Below are positions 4,785 through 5,472 of a DNA stretch of 5,472 nucleotides, one piece after another. Source of the stretch: CAYNLG01 sp964397995 (GTDB taxonomy: Bacteria; Planctomycetota; Phycisphaerae; FEN-1346); the NCBI GenBank assembly GCA_964397995.1, contig CAYNLG010000134.1:1-5472 (forward strand), read 5' to 3'. Numbering within the stretch: position 1 is the first letter of the stretch; every line of letters starts with the position of its first letter. The notes under the pieces are model-generated. The model did not search any database. It was not told the DNA's origin and saw nothing but the letters and a program-made list of their open reading frames with translations. The translations under genes and the position numbers were made by a program.

Positions 4785-4790
4785 CCCGTC

Positions 4791-5472
4791 GTGACGGATT
4801 CGAAGAAGTGTCTGACAGTGTGTCTGCCAGGTTTCTGCGTGATCGGGGCGCTGCTTCTCTCGCCGGCGACGCCCGCCTTCGCCGACGGCGGCAGCGCAAC
4901 TCCCTACAAGACCGAGTTCGGCAAGCCTTGCGAGGTGTACAAGGTCACCGCCGACGGCAAGGATGTGGAGGTCAAGAACTTCTGGAAGAACCTCCGCATC
5001 GCCCGGCTGGGATTCGACGGGAAGGTGACCGTTACCATCTCGGCCAGCGATCAGCCTGTGCGGGCATACGAGATTCGCCCGTTCTGGGCGAAGTACGATG
5101 CCGAGGTGGACGGCAACCAGCTCAAGATCACGCTGGACAAACCCTGCGACCTGCGCGTGGTTGTCAACGATGGCCCGGCCCTTGCCCTGTTTACCTATCC
5201 TGCCTACGAGAAGCCTGTCGGCAAGGGCGTGCACGACTTTGCCAACGAGAAGGGCGTGGACGCCACCGGCAAGACCGACCAGACGGCCATCTTCCAGGCG
5301 GCGATCGACCGCATCCACAAGGCCGGCGGGGGCACGCTGTATGTCCCGCCGGGCGTCTACGGCGGCAGCAAAGACGCCGAACTGTTCTTCAAGAGCAACG
5401 TCACGCTGAATCTCCACCCGGAGGCGACCATCCGGCAGATTCGCTTCCTGCTCAACGACGTGGAGAACGTCA
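4791..5472 (+). CDS. Secreted pectate-lyase/polygalacturonase-like parallel beta-helix protein (3' partial)
   Basis: 227 codons are visible before the right edge. Residues 1-31 are a Sec signal peptide (Lys5-Lys6, hydrophobic core about 15-24, cleavage after Ala-Phe-Ala31). Residues ~38-136 form a beta-rich front domain with the FDGKVTVTI, VRAYEIRP and GNQLKITLDKP pattern seen as an N-terminal sandwich in bacterial GH28-like proteins. From ~147 the start of a pectate-lyase-superfamily beta-helix follows: HDFANEKGVDATGKTDQTAI (148-167), FQAAIDRI, AGGGTLYVPPGVY (178-190), then SNVTLNLHPEATI (202-214). In this superfamily the GDG/TDDT-like loop and GGGTVYVPPG turn open the helix; the catalytic acids lie further on and are not in the window. 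It should act outside the cytoplasm on a plant or algal polysaccharide, but the substrate is unknown. Codon choice is more mixed (CCT, CTT, GAT, TAT occur) than in the genes to the left. No TTGC-type promoter precedes it. Confidence 0.8.
   Translation, partial: MTDSKKCLTVCLPGFCVIGALLLSPATPAFADGGSATPYKTEFGKPCEVYKVTADGKDVEVKNFWKNLRIARLGFDGKVTVTISASDQPVRAYEIRPFWAKYDAEVDGNQLKITLDKPCDLRVVVNDGPALALFTYPAYEKPVGKGVHDFANEKGVDATGKTDQTAIFQAAIDRIHKAGGGTLYVPPGVYGGSKDAELFFKSNVTLNLHPEATIRQIRFLLNDVENV

Larger units (their letters stand above)
4561..5472. other. Region of lower G+C than the rest of the window
   Basis: Hand counts per 60 bases: 4441-4500 77%, 4501-4560 78%, then 4561-4620, 4621-4680 and 4681-4740 each 60%, 4741-4800 58%, 4981-5040 60%, 5221-5280 67%, 5401-5460 62%. 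By contrast 3541-3600 is 82%. The step falls at about 4560, where the ACT fragment loses its identity and the inverted repeats begin. It marks either a horizontally acquired segment or a join of two different sequences. Confidence 0.6.

Noticed and set aside
4648..4899. Minus-strand frame of 83 codons across the start of the beta-helix gene
   Set aside because: Its Arg-rich product overlaps the signal peptide of the beta-helix gene in antisense and looks like a shadow; the neighbouring minus frame at 4602-4724 reads more like protein.

Overview
The window is very GC-rich for most of its length (hand counts: 82% G+C for 3541-3600, 77-78% for 4441-4560). Its gene content fits a planctomycete, probably of the Phycisphaerae type. 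The pointers are a pseudopilin-like protein tail with an H-X9-DG-type motif, a D,D-carboxypeptidase of the PBP4 class, and a secreted pectate-lyase/polygalacturonase-like protein with a front beta-sandwich domain. The lineage is an inference from these families and from base composition; no rRNA or other taxonomic marker is present.

Layout. Bases 2-532 (+) are the 3' part of an H-X9-DG-type pseudopilin-like gene. It converges, with a 13-base gap, on dacB (546-2099, -), a complete PBP4-type D-alanyl-D-alanine carboxypeptidase/endopeptidase. A 131-base divergent region follows, with two good sigma70-like promoters whose -10 boxes overlap on opposite strands. It drives dacB leftward and an apparently orphan beta-class DNA methyltransferase (2231-3034, +) rightward. 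Next, behind its own promoter and a leader hairpin, is an unrecognised 396-residue membrane-anchored protein (3117-4307, +).

Bases 4308-4790 hold no intact gene, but they are not empty. They contain two GC-rich hairpins, a promoter-like pair, the first ~22 codons of what looks like an ACT-domain gene that then loses its family match (4438 onward), four alternating copies of ACAGGC/GCCTGT, and a 40-codon antisense reading frame that looks like the tail of a lost gene. G+C falls abruptly from 78% (4501-4560) to 60% (4561-4620) and stays near 58-67% to the end of the window. From 4791 a secreted parallel beta-helix carbohydrate-active protein begins and runs off the right edge.

How the genes work together. 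No multi-gene pathway is evident. The left and middle genes look like housekeeping or envelope functions (cell-surface pseudopilin, peptidoglycan trimming, DNA methylation, a membrane protein), each with its own promoter. The right end is a different neighbourhood, probably polysaccharide degradation, joined at about 4560 by an insertion/deletion event or by an assembly join. That junction is the most notable feature. I see no CRISPR array, tRNA, rRNA or recognisable transposase, and no convincing new multi-gene system.
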